From: Streptomyces xanthophaeus
GTDB lineage: Bacteria; Actinomycetota; Actinomycetes; Streptomycetales; Streptomycetaceae
Assembly (NCBI RefSeq): GCF_030440515.1
Contig: NZ_CP076543.1
Location: 434,001 to 498,000, forward strand
Direction: 5' to 3'
DNA length: 64,000 nt
Position 1 is the first letter of the stretch; each line of letters begins with the position of its first letter. Below the pieces are notes generated by a model that was not told where the DNA came from, did no database searches, and saw only the letters and a program-made list of their open reading frames with translations. Positions 1-8,506 of the stretch are shown piece after piece. The position numbers and the translations under genes were made by a program.

Positions 1-369
1 GCCGCCAAGCCCGCCGCTGCGCCCGCCGCCAAGCCGGCCACCGCCTACCCGAACAATCTCGACGGGTGGATCCGCGAGTCCCTCGCCGTCATGGCCAAGC
101 ACGGTATTCCGGGCTCCTACAACGGAATTCACCGCAATGTGATGCGGGAGTCCTCGGGCAATCCGCTGGCGATCAACAACTGGGACATCAACGCCCGGAA
201 CGGCATCCCGTCCAAGGGGCTGCTCCAGGTCATCGATCCGACCTTCCGCGCCTACCACGTGCCCGGCACCTCGTTGAACTCGTACGACCCGGTCGCCAAC
301 ATCACCGCCGCCTGCAACTACGCGGCAGCGCGCTACGGCTCGATCGACAACGTCAACGGGGCCTACTAG
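1..369 (+). CDS. Secreted lytic transglycosylase (SLT-like), C-terminal part, cut by window edge
   Basis: The frame is open from base 1 to the TAG at 367-369, so the N-terminus lies outside the window. The visible part starts with an Ala/Lys/Pro-rich linker and continues into a lysozyme-like fold. The segment RESSGNPLAINNWD carries the probable catalytic Glu (residue 50 of the fragment), followed by GLLQVI and a C-terminal NYAAARYGSIDNV stretch, the layout of Streptomyces SLT transglycosylases that cleave peptidoglycan glycan strands outside the cell. The linker suggests an upstream LysM or other anchor domain, which cannot be seen. It converges on the next gene with 25 bp between them. Confidence 0.85.
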   Translation, partial: AAKPAAAPAAKPATAYPNNLDGWIRESLAVMAKHGIPGSYNGIHRNVMRESSGNPLAINNWDINARNGIPSKGLLQVIDPTFRAYHVPGTSLNSYDPVANITAACNYAAARYGSIDNVNGAY

Positions 370-394
370 AAACCGGGAGACTCCCCGCGCCGGT

Positions 395-1300
395 TCACAC
401 CGTGCGGCGCCGGGCGGCGCGGACGAGGATCCGCAGGGGCGCCGCCAGGCCGTAGCCGATGTCCCGGCGCAGGGCGGTGACCCCCGCCCGCTCCACGGCG
501 GTCAGCTGGTGCGCCATCAGCTCCGTCATGGTCGCGATGACGGGACGCAGCCCGGGTTCGGCGAGACCGAGGATCCCGTGGGCGGCGTCAAGGGCCGTAC
601 GGGCACGCCGGCACTCGGCGGCCAGCAGAGCGCGCACGGCCGGGGTGTCGCGGGCCCGTTCCAGGTCGGCGCGGGTCACCGCATGCTCGTCGAGCCGGGC
701 GCGCGGGATGCAGAGCCGGCCCTCCGCGAGGTCCTCGCGGAGGTCGGCGAGGAAGTCCACGCGCTGGGCGGCGTCGACGAACCGCCGCCACCCCGCGGCC
801 TGTTCCGGGTCGGGGCCGCCCTGGTACTGCAGTCCGGTGAAGACCAGCACCCCGGGCCACGCGTAGGCGTCGAGGTAGGCCTGGAAGTCCTCCTCCGCCG
901 CGAAGCCGTCGAAGCCCGCCTCGGCGGTGGCGGCGCCCTCCAGGAAGCGGGAGACCCAGTGCGGGGGCAGACCCCGGGAGTCCACCGCGTGCGCGTAGGC
1001 CCGCAGGAGGGGGTCGGGGCTGTCCCCGGACTTCAGAGCCGCCGCCACCCGCTCGGACAACGCGGCGAGACCGGCCGCCCGTTGCTGCGGGGTCCCGGTC
1101 TCCGCCACGTCGTCGACCAGGTTCATGAAGGCGAGACCCGCGGCGAGGGCGGGCACCAGCGGCGGCGCGGCGAGCAGCCGCAGCGCCAGGTACGGGGCGG
1201 GCTCGCGGCGGAGCACCCGGCGCGCGGCGTGGGTGTAGTCGTCGCGCAGCCGGGGGCCGGATATGCCGGCCCCCGTGAGGGTGGTGCGCCAGCTGGGCAT
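395..1300 (-). CDS. Squalene/phytoene synthase family protein
   Basis: A 301-aa protein of the trans-isoprenyl diphosphate synthase head-to-head class. It has the family start RDDYTHAARRVLRRE and a first acidic motif, NLVDDVAETG, near residue 68. The second motif is DFLADLREDLAEGRLCIP near residue 195. Both Asp-rich motifs that bind Mg-diphosphate are present, so activity on prenyl diphosphates is plausible, but product (squalene, phytoene or other) cannot be read from sequence. The start ATG at 1298-1300 has a good AGGAG 9 nt upstream. The same frame stays open far upstream across the kinase gene, but that extension is a shadow. No carotenoid or hopanoid genes flank it. Confidence 0.88.
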   Translation of the reverse strand: MPSWRTTLTGAGISGPRLRDDYTHAARRVLRREPAPYLALRLLAAPPLVPALAAGLAFMNLVDDVAETGTPQQRAAGLAALSERVAAALKSGDSPDPLLRAYAHAVDSRGLPPHWVSRFLEGAATAEAGFDGFAAEEDFQAYLDAYAWPGVLVFTGLQYQGGPDPEQAAGWRRFVDAAQRVDFLADLREDLAEGRLCIPRARLDEHAVTRADLERARDTPAVRALLAAECRRARTALDAAHGILGLAEPGLRPVIATMTELMAHQLTAVERAGVTALRRDIGYGLAAPLRILVRAARRRTV

Positions 1301-1365
1301 CGTGGTCGTACTCCTGAACACGTCGGTCCGCACGTGCGTACGTACGCACGCACGGGTAGACGATG

Positions 1366-3075
1366 TCAGAACTTGGTGACCTTCTTGACCTTGCCGTCGA
1401 CACCGGCGAGCGCATAGCCGCCGCGACCGTACTCGTCGATGAGGTAGGGCCGCATGCAGGGGACCTGGTCCATCATCCAGGGCTCGACGACCACATAGGT
1501 CATGGTCGGCTTCTCGATGCCCGCCTCCTTCTTGGTCTGCTCGAACAGGCTTGGCAGCGCGTCCCAGTTGACGGTGGCCATGTCGATGAGCGGATTGCCC
1601 TCCTTGACCGTGCCGTCCGGGCCCGTGCGCTTGGCGGCGCCGTCGCGGTACTGCCAGGCGTCGACGGTATCGGCGCCGGGAGCGGTGGGGATCTTGGCGA
1701 GGACGTAGCCCTCGTAGACCTTGAGGTCCACGAAGGTGGTGGTGCCGGTCTTCTCCTTGAGCGCGTCCAGGGCGATCCGGACGTTCTCCGGGGTGAGCAT
1801 GCTGCCGCGGGCCGTGCCGGCCTTGGACGTACTCGCCTTCGCACCGGGGGTGGAAGCCGGGGTACCGCCCGGGGTGGCGACGGCGGGCCGGGTGGCGCGG
1901 GAGTCGGCCGTGTCGTCGCCCCCGGAGTTCCCGTCGGGCATCAACTGGACGATCCCGATGACCGCGGCCGCCAGCACCGCCGTGATCGCGGCGCCGATCA
2001 GGGCCGGGCGCCTGCGCGGTGCGGACGCCAGCGCGACGGGCGTGGTCGGGGCCGCGTAGGGGGAGGCGCCCTGGCCGAACGGCGGCGGGGTGGGCGAGCC
2101 GTACGGGCCGCCGTAAGGGCCGTACTGACCCGGGACGACCGGTGCGCCCGGTGTGGCCGGTGCGGCCGGTACCGAGACGGCCGGCGCAGCGGCGACCGGC
2201 CCGGCGCCCGGCCCGTGGCCGGATCCGAGAGAGGCGCTCGCGTCCCGCAGCAGCTGTTCCAGCTGCGCCCCGTCGGGCCGCGCGGCCGGGTCCCGTACGA
2301 GCAGCCGTTCCAGTACGGGCGCCAGCGGGCCGGAGCGCACGGGCGCCGGGATCGGCTCGTCGAGCACCGCGACGACCGTGGCCAGGCTGGTGGCCCGGCG
2401 CAGCGGATGGACCCCCTCCGCAGCCACGTAGAGCAGCATGCCCAGCGACCACAGGTCGGAGGCGGCCAGCCCCTCCTCCCCGCGGACGCGTTCGGGCGCG
2501 ATGTACTCCGGGGAGCCGATCAGCACGCCGGTCGCGGTGAGTCCGGTGGAATCGTGCAGCGCGGCGATGCCGAAGTCGGTCAGCACGGCCGACCCGTCGG
2601 GGCGCAGCAACACGTTGGCGGGCTTCACGTCACGGTGGAGGATCCCCTCGGCGTGCGCGGCACGCAGTGCGGACAGCACGTCGAGGCCGAGCCGCACCAC
2701 CTCGGCGGGCGGCATCGGGCCCGACTCCAGGCGGTCGTGCAGGGAGCCGCCCCGGACCATCTCCATGACGATCCACGGGTGCCCGTCCGTGCCGGCCGCG
2801 GGCTCGACGATGTGGTGGATCGTCACCACGTGGGGGTGGGCGAGACGGGCGAGGGCACGGGCCTCGCGGACGGCGCGTTCGCGCATCTGGTCCGCGAGGC
2901 CGGGCTGGGCGGCGGCGGTCGCCGGGTCCGGCGGGCGCACCTCCTTGAGCGCGACCTCGCGGTGCAGGGCGATGTCGCGGGCGCGCCACACCGTACCCAT
3001 GCCCCCGCTGCCTAGCGGTGCGACCAGCTCGAAACGGCCGTCGATCAGCTGTCTGCCGGCCTCACTCGTATCCAT
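1366..3075 (-). CDS. Membrane Ser/Thr protein kinase (PknB-type) with extracytoplasmic domain
   Basis: A 569-aa Hanks-type kinase. The kinase domain spans about residues 14-275: glycine loop GSGGMGTVW (22-30), catalytic Lys44 in VALKEV, HRDVKPAN with Asp149, and DFG at 167-169. A Pro/Ala/Gly/Tyr-rich juxtamembrane linker (about 285-350) precedes one membrane helix (358-379). An extracytoplasmic domain of about 190 residues follows, containing Trp and two prolines but no PASTA repeats. It should phosphorylate cytoplasmic proteins in response to an outside signal. The upstream neighbour is the secreted amidase gene, read in the same direction with a 27-bp gap. Confidence 0.93.
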   Translation of the reverse strand: MDTSEAGRQLIDGRFELVAPLGSGGMGTVWRARDIALHREVALKEVRPPDPATAAAQPGLADQMRERAVREARALARLAHPHVVTIHHIVEPAAGTDGHPWIVMEMVRGGSLHDRLESGPMPPAEVVRLGLDVLSALRAAHAEGILHRDVKPANVLLRPDGSAVLTDFGIAALHDSTGLTATGVLIGSPEYIAPERVRGEEGLAASDLWSLGMLLYVAAEGVHPLRRATSLATVVAVLDEPIPAPVRSGPLAPVLERLLVRDPAARPDGAQLEQLLRDASASLGSGHGPGAGPVAAAPAVSVPAAPATPGAPVVPGQYGPYGGPYGSPTPPPFGQGASPYAAPTTPVALASAPRRRPALIGAAITAVLAAAVIGIVQLMPDGNSGGDDTADSRATRPAVATPGGTPASTPGAKASTSKAGTARGSMLTPENVRIALDALKEKTGTTTFVDLKVYEGYVLAKIPTAPGADTVDAWQYRDGAAKRTGPDGTVKEGNPLIDMATVNWDALPSLFEQTKKEAGIEKPTMTYVVVEPWMMDQVPCMRPYLIDEYGRGGYALAGVDGKVKKVTKF

Positions 3076-3102
3076 GGGCGCTCATCGTAGGGGGCGTCCG
3101 GA

Positions 3103-4734
3103 TCAGCAGCGTCGGCGGTCCACCGTCAGCGTGCCCTGGGCGGTGGCGACCGTCCGGTCGTAACACCCGCCGGGTGCTGCGGACCCGTACAACCGGTAGC
3201 GGGCGGACGTGGTGGCGACCGCGTGCCGCTGGTCGCGCGGGACGTTCGCGGTGTAGGTGGCGTCGCCCGTGTACCGGTCGTCGAGCCGGGAGCTGTCGAC
3301 GGCTTTGCCGCCGCGCAGGGTGACGGTGTCGGCGCGGTCGCCGAGCGAGAGGACGGTGCGCAGCCGGTCGCCGTCGCCGAGGGTGGTCTCGCCGTCCATC
3401 GTGTAGGTGCGGTCGGTCCGGGTGGTGACCGGCCCGCGCGTCACGCTCTCCTCGTCGGTCCAGGTGGCGGTGAGGGCGTCCTGGTTCTCGCCGTCGGTCC
3501 AGCGGTGCACGGAGGTGCCCCGCACGGCGCGGGTGACGGTGGTGGCCACGCGGCCGTGGGAGGTGTTCAGGTGTCCGGCGACGGTCAGCCGGTGTCCGTC
3601 CTCGGTGTCCAGGCGGTGCTGTCCGCCGGGGGCCGCGGGCGTCCAGCGGGAGTGGCCGGCCGGATCGGTCCGCTCGTAGCGGGTCAGGGCGCCGGTGACG
3701 ACCTCCCGGGCCTCGTCCTGCCAGAGCAGCAGGTTGGTGGGGGTGCTCCAGCCGGTCTGTCCGGCGGGGACCCCGGCGACGGAGACCTCGATCCGGTGCG
3801 GACGGCCGTCGTTGAGGAGCGCGGCGTAGGGGGTGAGGTCGTAGCGGACGGGCTGGACGTCGAAGGCGCGCGGGCCGGGGGTGACGTACCAGAGGAAGGG
3901 GTTGGACCAGCCGCCGGTCCAGACGGTGGGGAAGGGCGCGGCGATGCCTGCGAGCTGTCCGTCGACGGAGACCCGGACCTCGCGGTAGGGGCCGCCGGCG
4001 GCCTTGCAGGAGTACGGGGCCGCGTCCGGGGTGGTCATGTACCAGTACTCCTCGCAGCCGCCGCCCGAGCCGGTGGCGTACACCTCGGCGAGGAGGCGCT
4101 CCGTGTTGCGCGGGGTGGTGACCGACGGAGAGGTGAGGGGCAGGACGCGGTCGGGGGTGTCCGGGGCCGGGTTGCGGCCGTCGGCGGCGTAGAAGGTGAG
4201 GGTCACCTTGACGTCGATGACACCGGTGTACGTGTCGTCGACGACGTTGCCGATGAGCATCTCGACGGGCTGAGGGCGGGCGAGGGTGTCGCGGTAGCGG
4301 GTGACGTCCTTCTCGACGGACCAGGCGATGCCGTCGGGCGAGGGCTGCGGGGTGGAGGTGCGCAGGATCTCGACCCCGCCGAGGGAGAGGTGGCCGAGGC
4401 GGTCGTACTGGCGGCCCTTGACCTTGCCGTCGAGGCGCAGGACCACCTTGGTCCAGCCGGCCGTGCCGCAGGCGGCGGGCGGTGTGTAACTGCCCCGGTA
4501 GGGCGTGAAGTCGCGGAACTGTGCCTCCGCGAGGGTCACCTGGCAGGACCGGGTCGTGGGCCGGGCGACCGGCGGGGCCGCGGTGAGCGGGTCGTGCCAG
4601 TCGGTGCCGAACTCGGCGGGCGGCGGGTCCGCAGCCGGGGTTCCGGCGGCGTACGCGGGTCCCGCGGCGGCCAGGGTGGCGGCGGTCAGCGCGATCGCGC
4701 CGAGCAGGCCGGTGATCCTGTGTCGTCGTCTCAT
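3103..4734 (-). CDS. Secreted peptide-N-glycosidase A-like amidase (PNGase A family)
   Basis: A 543-aa protein with an N-terminal signal peptide (MRRRHRITGLLGAIALTAATLAAAGPAYA, cleavage after AYA near residue 29). The body resembles the peptide-N4-(N-acetyl-beta-glucosaminyl)asparagine amidase A family: FRDFTPYRGSYTPP, LSLGGVEILRTSTPQP, and VDDTYTGVIDVKVTLTFY are typical beta-sandwich segments. The expected role is removal of N-glycans from glycoproteins outside the cell. In Streptomyces many members are uncharacterised, so the substrate remains open. The C-terminal third (from about 350) is beta-rich. A GC-rich hairpin just upstream separates it from the rraA-like gene. Confidence 0.85.
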   Translation of the reverse strand: MRRRHRITGLLGAIALTAATLAAAGPAYAAGTPAADPPPAEFGTDWHDPLTAAPPVARPTTRSCQVTLAEAQFRDFTPYRGSYTPPAACGTAGWTKVVLRLDGKVKGRQYDRLGHLSLGGVEILRTSTPQPSPDGIAWSVEKDVTRYRDTLARPQPVEMLIGNVVDDTYTGVIDVKVTLTFYAADGRNPAPDTPDRVLPLTSPSVTTPRNTERLLAEVYATGSGGGCEEYWYMTTPDAAPYSCKAAGGPYREVRVSVDGQLAGIAAPFPTVWTGGWSNPFLWYVTPGPRAFDVQPVRYDLTPYAALLNDGRPHRIEVSVAGVPAGQTGWSTPTNLLLWQDEAREVVTGALTRYERTDPAGHSRWTPAAPGGQHRLDTEDGHRLTVAGHLNTSHGRVATTVTRAVRGTSVHRWTDGENQDALTATWTDEESVTRGPVTTRTDRTYTMDGETTLGDGDRLRTVLSLGDRADTVTLRGGKAVDSSRLDDRYTGDATYTANVPRDQRHAVATTSARYRLYGSAAPGGCYDRTVATAQGTLTVDRRRC

Positions 4735-4767
4735 GGGCCCGCAGTGAAACCCGGCCGGCCGGGGCCG

Positions 4768-4795
4768 GGCCAGGGCCCGTGCCCGGGCCCTGGCC
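4768..4795. terminator. Intergenic inverted repeat, probable terminator of the RraA transcript
   Basis: A 12-bp perfect stem (4768-4779 pairs with 4784-4795) with a 4-nt loop. It lies between the stop of the RraA gene and the start of the amidase gene, both on the minus strand. It has no T-tract, which is usual for GC-rich actinomycete terminators. Confidence 0.55.
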
Positions 4796-4851
4796 GGTTC
4801 TGAACCGCGCCGGCCCCGCCGGCTCCGGTCCGGACGCCGGCGGTCCGGACC

Positions 4852-5331
4852 TCAGCGGGGCAGGACGACCACGCCGTCGTCGTCCGCGTGGACGGTGTCC
4901 CCGGCGCGGAAGGTGACGTCGCCGATGGTGACGGGCTCGTCGACCGCGCCGTCGCCGGTCTTGCCGCTCTTGCGGGGGACCGTGCCGAGCGCCTTGATAC
5001 CGAGGTCGAGCCCGCCGAGCGCGACGCTGTCGCGGACCGAGCCGTTGATGATCAGACCGGCCCAGCCGTTGGCCTCGGCCGCGCCCGCGATGAGGTCGCC
5101 GACGAGGGCGGTACGCGGCGAGCCGCCGCCGTCCACGACGAGGACCGCGCCCTCGCCCGGCGTGTGGAGGAGGGTGCGCAGCAGCGCGTTGTCCTCGTGG
5201 CAGCGCACGGTGCGTACGGGGCCGGCGAACAGCCGGCGGCCGCCGAACTGGCGGAACCCGGTGGCACAGATGGCCAGGGACTCGCCGTACTCGTCGTACA
5301 GGTCGGCTGTGGGGACGGGGGTGACACTCAT
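4852..5331 (-). CDS. RraA family protein (RNase E inhibitor-like / HMG-CHA aldolase fold)
   Basis: A 159-aa protein from the ATG at 5329-5331. It shows family hallmarks: TADLYDEYG near the N-terminus, [22 protein letters not shown] with the Gly-rich substrate pocket, and [14 protein letters not shown], whose Arg-Asp pair is the metal/pyruvate-binding motif of the aldolase branch. RraA proteins either inhibit RNase E or act as class II pyruvate aldolases. Keeping the R-D pair allows enzyme function. An ATG 33 bp upstream (5364) is possible, but the chosen one has AGGAAA about 11 nt ahead and matches the usual family length. Confidence 0.9.
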   Translation of the reverse strand: MSVTPVPTADLYDEYGESLAICATGFRQFGGRRLFAGPVRTVRCHEDNALLRTLLHTPGEGAVLVVDGGGSPRTALVGDLIAGAAEANGWAGLIINGSVRDSVALGGLDLGIKALGTVPRKSGKTGDGAVDEPVTIGDVTFRAGDTVHADDDGVVVLPR

Positions 5332-5480
5332 CCGGCTACCGGTTTCCTCGCTGCTCGTGCGCATATGTCGCGGTGGTGCGGCCAGCGTAATCGGCCGGTC
5401 GTACGGCGCGGCGAGGTGTCTCGGGGACGCGGCTCGGGCGGCCCGGATCGGCCGGAACGTGACGGCCGGGCGGACGGACG

Positions 5481-5546
5481 GGCGGACTGGGTAGCCGGGC
5501 GGACTGGGTGGCCGGGCGGACTGGGTGGCCGGGCGGACTGGGCCCG
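5481..5546. repeat. 17-bp tandem repeat, about four copies
   Basis: Units at 5481-5497, 5498-5514, 5515-5531 and a partial copy at 5532-5546, consensus GGCGGACTGGGTGGCCG. The first full unit differs by one base. It lies between the GlsB-like gene (stop 5564) and the RraA start. Confidence 0.9.
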
Positions 5547-5563
5547 GACCGTGCGGGGCCGCG

Positions 5564-5830
5564 TCAGTTGCGGGAGTTGCCGAACAGGATGCGGTAGCCG
5601 ATCAGCAGGACCAGTGAGCCCGCGATGGCGGAGCCCCAGGTGGCGAGGTCGAAGAACTCGGTCTGGATGGGCTTGTCCAGGACCTTCGCCGACAGCCAGC
5701 CGCCGATGAAGGCTCCGGCGACGCCGATGAGGGTGGTCCCGATCAGGCCGCCGGGATCCCGGCCGGGCAGCAGGACCTTGGCGATGCCGCCGGCCAGCAG
5801 TCCCAGGATGATCCAGCTGACGATCCCCAT
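5564..5830 (-). CDS. GlsB/YeaQ/YmgE family stress-associated membrane protein
   Basis: An 88-aa protein with three hydrophobic segments: [17 protein letters not shown] (5-21), a Gly-rich [20 protein letters not shown] (29-48) and [17 protein letters not shown] (69-85). The GLLAGGIAK and GVAGAFIGG motifs define the transglycosylase-associated/GlsB family of small inner-membrane stress proteins, whose molecular role is poorly known. No enzyme motif is present. Length is typical for the family. The 17-bp tandem repeats lie directly downstream. Confidence 0.93.
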   Translation of the reverse strand: MGIVSWIILGLLAGGIAKVLLPGRDPGGLIGTTLIGVAGAFIGGWLSAKVLDKPIQTEFFDLATWGSAIAGSLVLLIGYRILFGNSRN

Positions 5831-5914
5831 GTCCAGTCACTCCGCTTCGGTCGTTCCGTCGTTCGGGCGTTCTCCTCGGAGGACGCGCCCGGGGGCGGAT
5901 CGGTTCTCCGCCGC

Positions 5915-6805
5915 TCAGACCGCGACGCGGCCGGCCGGTACGGGGAGCTCGGCGCCCGTGGCGGGGCCGGCGCCCGGACCCGCGCCGGTGGAGGGCGTCC
6001 GGGTGAGCAGGACCACCCCGCGCGCCGCCAGGAAGGCTCCGGCGCCGGCCAGCAGCAGCCCCGGCACTCCGCCCTGCAGCCGTTCGCCGAGCAGGACCAT
6101 GCCGATGGCGGCCGCGGCCAGCGGGTTGGCGAGGTTCACCACGGCCAGCGGGGCGCCCAGTCCGCCGCGGTAGGCCCGCTGCGACAGCAGCATCCCGCCG
6201 ACGGCGAACACCATGACGAGCAGGGCCACGGAGACGACCCGGACGCTGAGCAGGGCTCCGCCGCGACCGGCCGCGACGGCGACCGTCTGGGTCAGGGCGG
6301 AGGCCGCCGCGGAGGCCAGCCCGGAGGCGGTCGCATGGCGCAGGCCCGAGCGCGGGTCCTTGTCCGCGGTCAGCATCAGGATCACGGCGAGGGTCGCGCC
6401 GGAGACGGCCAGCGCCTCGATCAGCGTGAGGGTGTCGTCGGGGGCCGGCCCGGAGGCCGGGAGCAGCAGCAGGCCCAGACCCGTGACGGTGGCCAGGGTG
6501 CCCCGCCATTCGGTGGCCGCCACCCGCCGCCCGGACCTGCGCGCCCCCAGCGGAACGGCGGCCACCAGGGTGAGCGCGCCGAGCGGCTGCACCAGGGTGA
6601 GGGGGCCGTACCGCAGGGCCGCCGCGTGCAGCAGCGCGGCGGCGGCGTTCAGCCCGGCCGACCACCACCAGGCACCGGAGCCCAGCAGGGCCTTGGCGGT
6701 GCGCGCGACGGCGGCCCGGGCGAGCCGTTCCTGGGCGACGGCGGCGGCCGCGTAGGCCACGGCCGAAGCCAGGCAGAGTCCGACCGCGAGGGTGGTGTCG
6801 TTCAT
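5915..6805 (-). CDS. DMT-superfamily (EamA-like) membrane transporter
   Basis: A 296-aa protein with nine or ten hydrophobic helices, including SAVAYAAAAVAQE near the start, GPLTLVQPLGALTLVAAVPLG, and AVVNLANPLAAAAIGMVLLGERLQGG near residues 230-255. The last is the drug/metabolite transporter pattern in which a Pro-containing helix precedes GE. The substrate cannot be told. The start codon overlaps the stop of the upstream PAP2 gene (ATGA, 6802-6805), so the two are translationally coupled and probably share the TetR-controlled promoter near 7694-7737. The Gly/Pro/Ala-rich C-terminal tail is cytoplasmic-type. Confidence 0.88.
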   Translation of the reverse strand: MNDTTLAVGLCLASAVAYAAAAVAQERLARAAVARTAKALLGSGAWWWSAGLNAAAALLHAAALRYGPLTLVQPLGALTLVAAVPLGARRSGRRVAATEWRGTLATVTGLGLLLLPASGPAPDDTLTLIEALAVSGATLAVILMLTADKDPRSGLRHATASGLASAAASALTQTVAVAAGRGGALLSVRVVSVALLVMVFAVGGMLLSQRAYRGGLGAPLAVVNLANPLAAAAIGMVLLGERLQGGVPGLLLAGAGAFLAARGVVLLTRTPSTGAGPGAGPATGAELPVPAGRVAV

Positions 6806-7650
6806 CGTCCGGCTCCTACGGCCGCGTCCGCGCTCCGAGGGCGCGGCAGGCTTTGTACGGGGATGTCGTGGCCGGGTGTCGAGCCCGTTCCCCGGTCCGC
6901 GCCCGGGCCCGGTTCGGGCTCGCCGGTTCGCGGCTTCGGGATGAGCAGCAGGGCCGCCCCCAGCAGGACGGCGGCCACGGCGGCGTCGAGCCAGTAGTGG
7001 TTGGCGGTGCCGACTATCACGAGCAGGGTCAGCAGCGGGTGCAGCAGCCACAGGAAGCGCCACCGCGAGGAGGTGGCGGCGATCATGCCGAGCGCGAGCA
7101 TCAGCGCCCAGCCGAAGTGCAGTGAGGGCATGGCGGCGAACTGGTTCGCCAGGGTGTCCTCGGCCGGTGCGGCCTTGTAGACGGTGGGTCCGTAGACCTG
7201 TGCGGTGTCGATGAGCTGCGCGGCGTCGAGCAGGCGCGGGGGCGCGAGCGGGAAGGCCAGGTGCAGGGCGAGGGCGGCTCCGGTGAGTCCGGCGAGCACG
7301 CGGCGGGTCCACAGGTAGTGGGCGGGGCGCCGGACGTACAGCCAGATCAGGAAGAGCGCGGTCGCGGGGAAGTGGACGCCCGCGTAGTAGGTGTTCGCGG
7401 TGGTGACGAGGGCGTCCCCGTGCAGCAGCAGCCGCTGTACCGCGCCCTCGCCGGGCAGGTGGAGGAAGCGCTCGGCGTCCCATAGGCGCGCCGCGTTGCG
7501 GAAGGCCTCGTCGGTGCGGTCGGTCGAGAGCAGCCGGCCCGCCTTGTAGACGGTGAAGAAGCCCGCGACGAGCAGCAGCTCGCGTATGAGGCGGCGGCGC
7601 GCGGCTCTCGGTCCGGCTGCCGGCCCGGCAGGTGTGGTGTGGGAGCTCAT
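6802..7650 (-). CDS. Membrane phosphatase, PAP2 superfamily
   Basis: A 282-aa integral membrane protein with about six helices. The PAP2 catalytic motifs are visible as AMPSLHFGWAL (the PSxH motif) and NHYWLDAAVA (the Hx3D motif). These place it in the phosphatidic acid phosphatase/haloperoxidase fold, subgroup similar to inositolphosphotransferase-like PAP2 proteins. Such enzymes dephosphorylate lipid or isoprenoid phosphates at the membrane face. I chose ATG 7650; a GTG/ATG at 7680 adds ten residues rich in Arg. It is the first gene of a two-gene unit with the DMT transporter and is divergent from the TetR gene. Confidence 0.9.
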   Translation of the reverse strand: MSSHTTPAGPAAGPRAARRRLIRELLLVAGFFTVYKAGRLLSTDRTDEAFRNAARLWDAERFLHLPGEGAVQRLLLHGDALVTTANTYYAGVHFPATALFLIWLYVRRPAHYLWTRRVLAGLTGAALALHLAFPLAPPRLLDAAQLIDTAQVYGPTVYKAAPAEDTLANQFAAMPSLHFGWALMLALGMIAATSSRWRFLWLLHPLLTLLVIVGTANHYWLDAAVAAVLLGAALLLIPKPRTGEPEPGPGADRGTGSTPGHDIPVQSLPRPRSADAAVGAGR

Positions 7651-7693
7651 CCCCCGGTCTCTCTTCCTGTTTGCGCGCACAGCGACACGCCAG

Positions 7694-7737
7694 TGTATCG
7701 ATACATTGGCGTATCGATACGCTGGTGTACCGATACG
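7694..7737. promoter_or_regulatory. Three 16-bp-spaced palindromic boxes, probable TetR operators
   Basis: Boxes TGTATCGATACA (7694-7705), CGTATCGATACG (7710-7721, extending to a 14-bp palindrome 7709-7722) and TGTACCGATACG (7726-7737, imperfect) start exactly 16 bp apart. They lie between the divergent PAP2 and TetR starts. A TACACT box at 7750-7755 could serve as the tetR -10, putting the third palindrome on its -35 region. Confidence 0.8.
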
Positions 7738-7803
7738 GTCGCGTTCCCGTACACTTCCGTAGTGGAACCTGCCGCCGAGGCGCCCCCGAGGAGAGCCGCA
7801 TCC

Positions 7804-8436
7804 ATGACGTCCACACCGACCCCCGCGCGCCGCTCCAAGATCACACCGGAGCGTGAGCAGGAGTTCTACGACGCCGTCCTGGAGCAGCTGCGCGAGTACG
7901 GCTACGAGGCCCTGACCATGGAGGGCGTGGCCGCCCGGGCCAGCTGCGGCAAGTCGACGCTCTACCGGCAGTGGAGGACCAAGCCCCGGCTCGTCGCGGC
8001 GGCCCTGCGCGCGGGCCGCCGCGGCACCCTCGTCGCGGTGGACACCGGGTCACTGGCCGGCGATCTGCGCGAGGCGGCCCGGATCGCGGCCGGGACCTCG
8101 GGCAGGGACACCCGGCTGACGCAGGCCCTCGGGCACGCCGTCCTCAGCGACGAAGAACTCCAGGCCGCCCTGCGCGAGGCGCTGGTCGAGCCGGAGCTGG
8201 CCGCGTTCGCCGAGATGGTCGGGCGGGCGGTGGCGCGCGGCGAGATCGCCGCGGACCATCCGGCCGTGGAGTTCCTGCCCGCCCAGCTGATGGGCGTGCT
8301 CAGGATCCGGCCGGTGCTGGAGGGGCGGTACGCGGACGCCGACTACCTGGTCCGGTTCGTCGACGCCGTGATGCTCCCGTCCCTGGGTCTCACGCCTTCC
8401 CACCCCACCGGCCCCCCGGCCGGTCAGGCCCCCTGA
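7804..8436 (+). CDS. TetR/AcrR family transcriptional regulator
   Basis: A 210-aa regulator. The N-terminal HTH is clear at about residues 12-58: YDAVLEQLREYGYEALTMEG, then VAARASCGKSTLYRQWRTKP, the recognition helix with the conserved Lys-Ser-Thr-Leu-Tyr-Arg-W. The C-terminal part (from 70) is an all-helical TetR_C-type ligand domain. ATG 7804 has GAGGAGAG 10 nt upstream; the open frame extends to 7639 but runs through the operator region. It most likely represses itself and the divergent PAP2-DMT pair through the three palindromes. The ligand is unknown. Confidence 0.93.
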   Translation: MTSTPTPARRSKITPEREQEFYDAVLEQLREYGYEALTMEGVAARASCGKSTLYRQWRTKPRLVAAALRAGRRGTLVAVDTGSLAGDLREAARIAAGTSGRDTRLTQALGHAVLSDEELQAALREALVEPELAAFAEMVGRAVARGEIAADHPAVEFLPAQLMGVLRIRPVLEGRYADADYLVRFVDAVMLPSLGLTPSHPTGPPAGQAP

Positions 8437-8506
8437 ACCGGCGGGGCGCCGTCCTGATGACCTGACGGCGACCCGCCCGCGCTGCCTCGTGGGGACGGCG
8501 GCAGCG

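Noticed and set aside
395..2452. 685-aa open frame on the minus strand joining kinase and prenyl synthase regions
   Set aside because: The upstream part is an off-frame shadow of the kinase gene, Arg/Gly-rich with no domain. The real start with a good ribosome site is 1300.
3223..4803. 526-aa plus-strand frame opposite the PNGase-like gene
   Set aside because: Antisense shadow of a real gene, made of Gly/Val/Asp-rich low-complexity sequence caused by GC-rich third positions.
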